This document shows, piece after piece, positions 63,226-64,000 of a DNA stretch of 64,000 nt. Where the stretch lies: the NCBI RefSeq assembly GCF_900111645.1, contig NZ_FOHQ01000001.1:186001-250000 (forward strand), written 5' to 3'. Position 1 is the first letter of the stretch, and every line of letters begins with the position of its first letter. The notes under the pieces were generated by a model. The model did no database searches, had not been told where the DNA came from, and worked only from the letters and a program-made list of their open reading frames with translations. This DNA comes from Methanococcoides vulcani. GTDB taxonomy: Archaea > Halobacteriota > Methanosarcinia > Methanosarcinales > Methanosarcinaceae. Made by a program: the position numbers and the translations under genes.

Positions 63226-64000
63226 ATGGCTGGGTTCAAGGACAGGATGAAGGCAATCTCTTCAGGTTTCAAGAAGAATAAAACGAGTTCTGATGATGGT
63301 GGATCATCGGGTAGTCTACGGTCTGTTTCTTCGAGGTTGCCATTTTTTTCAAAAGGTGGGAATGAGAGGCGGGTTTATGATCCTGATGTTGATGGGGATC
63401 TAGCGACTTTTCATTTACCTGATAACTGTGAACAGCTGGAAATGTACTGGACGGATGAGCCTTATTCGTTCGTATGTATTATTCGTGACCTGCGGGAACA
63501 TAACATAAGCTATCATGTGGTCGAGCCGAAATTGACTCAATTTGAGAAGCTTCTGCTCGAGGAGATATATATGATGCTTCAGGATGTCCTGAGCATCAAA
63601 GGTGTCTCGGACATCGATAATATGGATGTCCAGGAAAAATACCGTATCATCCGGGAACAGACCTTGGAGTTGCTGGATTACTACACGGAACTGGATGCAC
63701 AGTCCATAGAAAAGATATTCTACTACGTCAAGCGGAACTATGTGGAATATGATAGGATAAGTGCGATAATGCGTGATCCATATATCGAGGATATATTCTG
63801 TAACGGGCCACAGATCCCTGTCTTCGTGCACCACGCAGCATACGGTAACATTGACACTAACGTTGTCTTCGACAATGATGAGGTGCTTGATTCCTTTGTT
63901 ATGCGTATATCACAGCAAAGTTCCCGTTCCCTCTCCAAATCGACTCCAATACTGGATACTACCATGCGAGATGGTTCACGTATCAATATCACATTCGGTC
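63226..64000 (+). CDS. Type II/IV secretion-pilus assembly ATPase (3' truncated)
   Basis: The first 258 residues of a GspE/FlaI-like ATPase; the gene runs off the window and so has no stop. It has a basic, Ser/Gly-rich N-terminal linker (MAGFKDRMKAISSGFKKNK). The N-terminal domain typical of archaeal assembly ATPases follows (QTLELLDYYTELDAQSIEKI, then DPYIEDIFCNGPQIPVFV). The start of the ATPase core is STPILDTTMRDGSRINITFG. The Walker motifs would lie beyond the end. It would power assembly of the pilins encoded just upstream. Confidence 0.88.
   Translation, partial: MAGFKDRMKAISSGFKKNKTSSDDGGSSGSLRSVSSRLPFFSKGGNERRVYDPDVDGDLATFHLPDNCEQLEMYWTDEPYSFVCIIRDLREHNISYHVVEPKLTQFEKLLLEEIYMMLQDVLSIKGVSDIDNMDVQEKYRIIREQTLELLDYYTELDAQSIEKIFYYVKRNYVEYDRISAIMRDPYIEDIFCNGPQIPVFVHHAAYGNIDTNVVFDNDEVLDSFVMRISQQSSRSLSKSTPILDTTMRDGSRINITFG

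Noticed and set aside
1-64000. tRNA or rRNA genes and CRISPR arrays
   Set aside because: No cloverleaf with conserved T-loop sequence, no rRNA-like stretch and no regularly spaced repeats were seen by eye. A tRNAscan or Infernal run would be needed to be sure.

Overview
The window is from a methylotrophic methanogen of the Methanosarcinaceae, most probably a Methanococcoides species (M. burtonii-like). The placement rests on methylamine methyltransferase genes with in-frame amber (pyrrolysine) codons, a methanogen-type Rnf operon, RamA, an archaeal histone, clamp-loader and zinc-finger RPA genes, and AT-rich spacers with archaeal TATA boxes. No database search was run, so family names come from recognising motifs and gene order.

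Layout. 1-2890: 3' end of an Rnf operon (rnfG partial, rnfE, rnfA, rnfB, small membrane protein). 3041-7155: clamp loader small subunit, a small exporter, a divergent histone, and the first RPA plus RPA-associated gene pair. 7212-8449: two unassigned small genes. 8664-17189: methylamine island with ramA, a long leader, mttB (TAG = Pyl334), mttC, mttP, a small winged-helix-like protein, an unlisted 52-residue membrane microprotein, mtbC with no canonical start codon, and mtbB (TAG = Pyl356). 17391-24231: CPA antiporter with an RCK module, second RPA pair, phosphoesterase and regulators. 24295-40547: housekeeping genes (thrC-leuS, KEOPS Cgi121, glpX, tRNA methylthiotransferase, ClC channel, flavoprotein, DHFR-like protein, ADP-forming acyl-CoA synthetase, pgk, AMMECR1, nucleoside deoxyribosyltransferase).

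40789-49189 is the accessory heart of the window. A secreted, membrane-anchored surface protein has an in-frame TAG between its N-terminal domains and its PGF-pre-PGF/anchor half. Next to it are two copies of a CPBP protease + DUF1616 pair, two related small membrane proteins, a decayed remnant of a paralogous surface gene, and a second intact PGF-pre-PGF protein. One CPBP copy has gained a C-terminal anchor through a rearrangement marked by a 12-bp tandem repeat.

49339-54899: argC-CBS-argJ followed by two ADP-dependent sugar kinases. 55073-55985: decayed IS5- and ISL3-type insertion sequences and their ends. 56110-61554: a beta-propeller membrane protein with a TPR-like partner, and a BtuFCD-type corrinoid/metal-chelate importer that includes an unlisted 46-residue lipoprotein gene overlapping btuD. 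62016-64000: two type IV pilins and the start of a pilus ATPase.

How the parts fit. Methylamine growth needs corrinoid proteins (MttC, MtbC), their reactivation (RamA), uptake (MttP) and a corrinoid supply (possibly BtuFCD). Rnf couples ferredoxin oxidation to an ion gradient that the antiporter may use. Pyrrolysine is needed for MttB and MtbB and, if the TAG at 41917 is read through, for a cell-surface protein as well. That last point is the most unusual possibility in the window.
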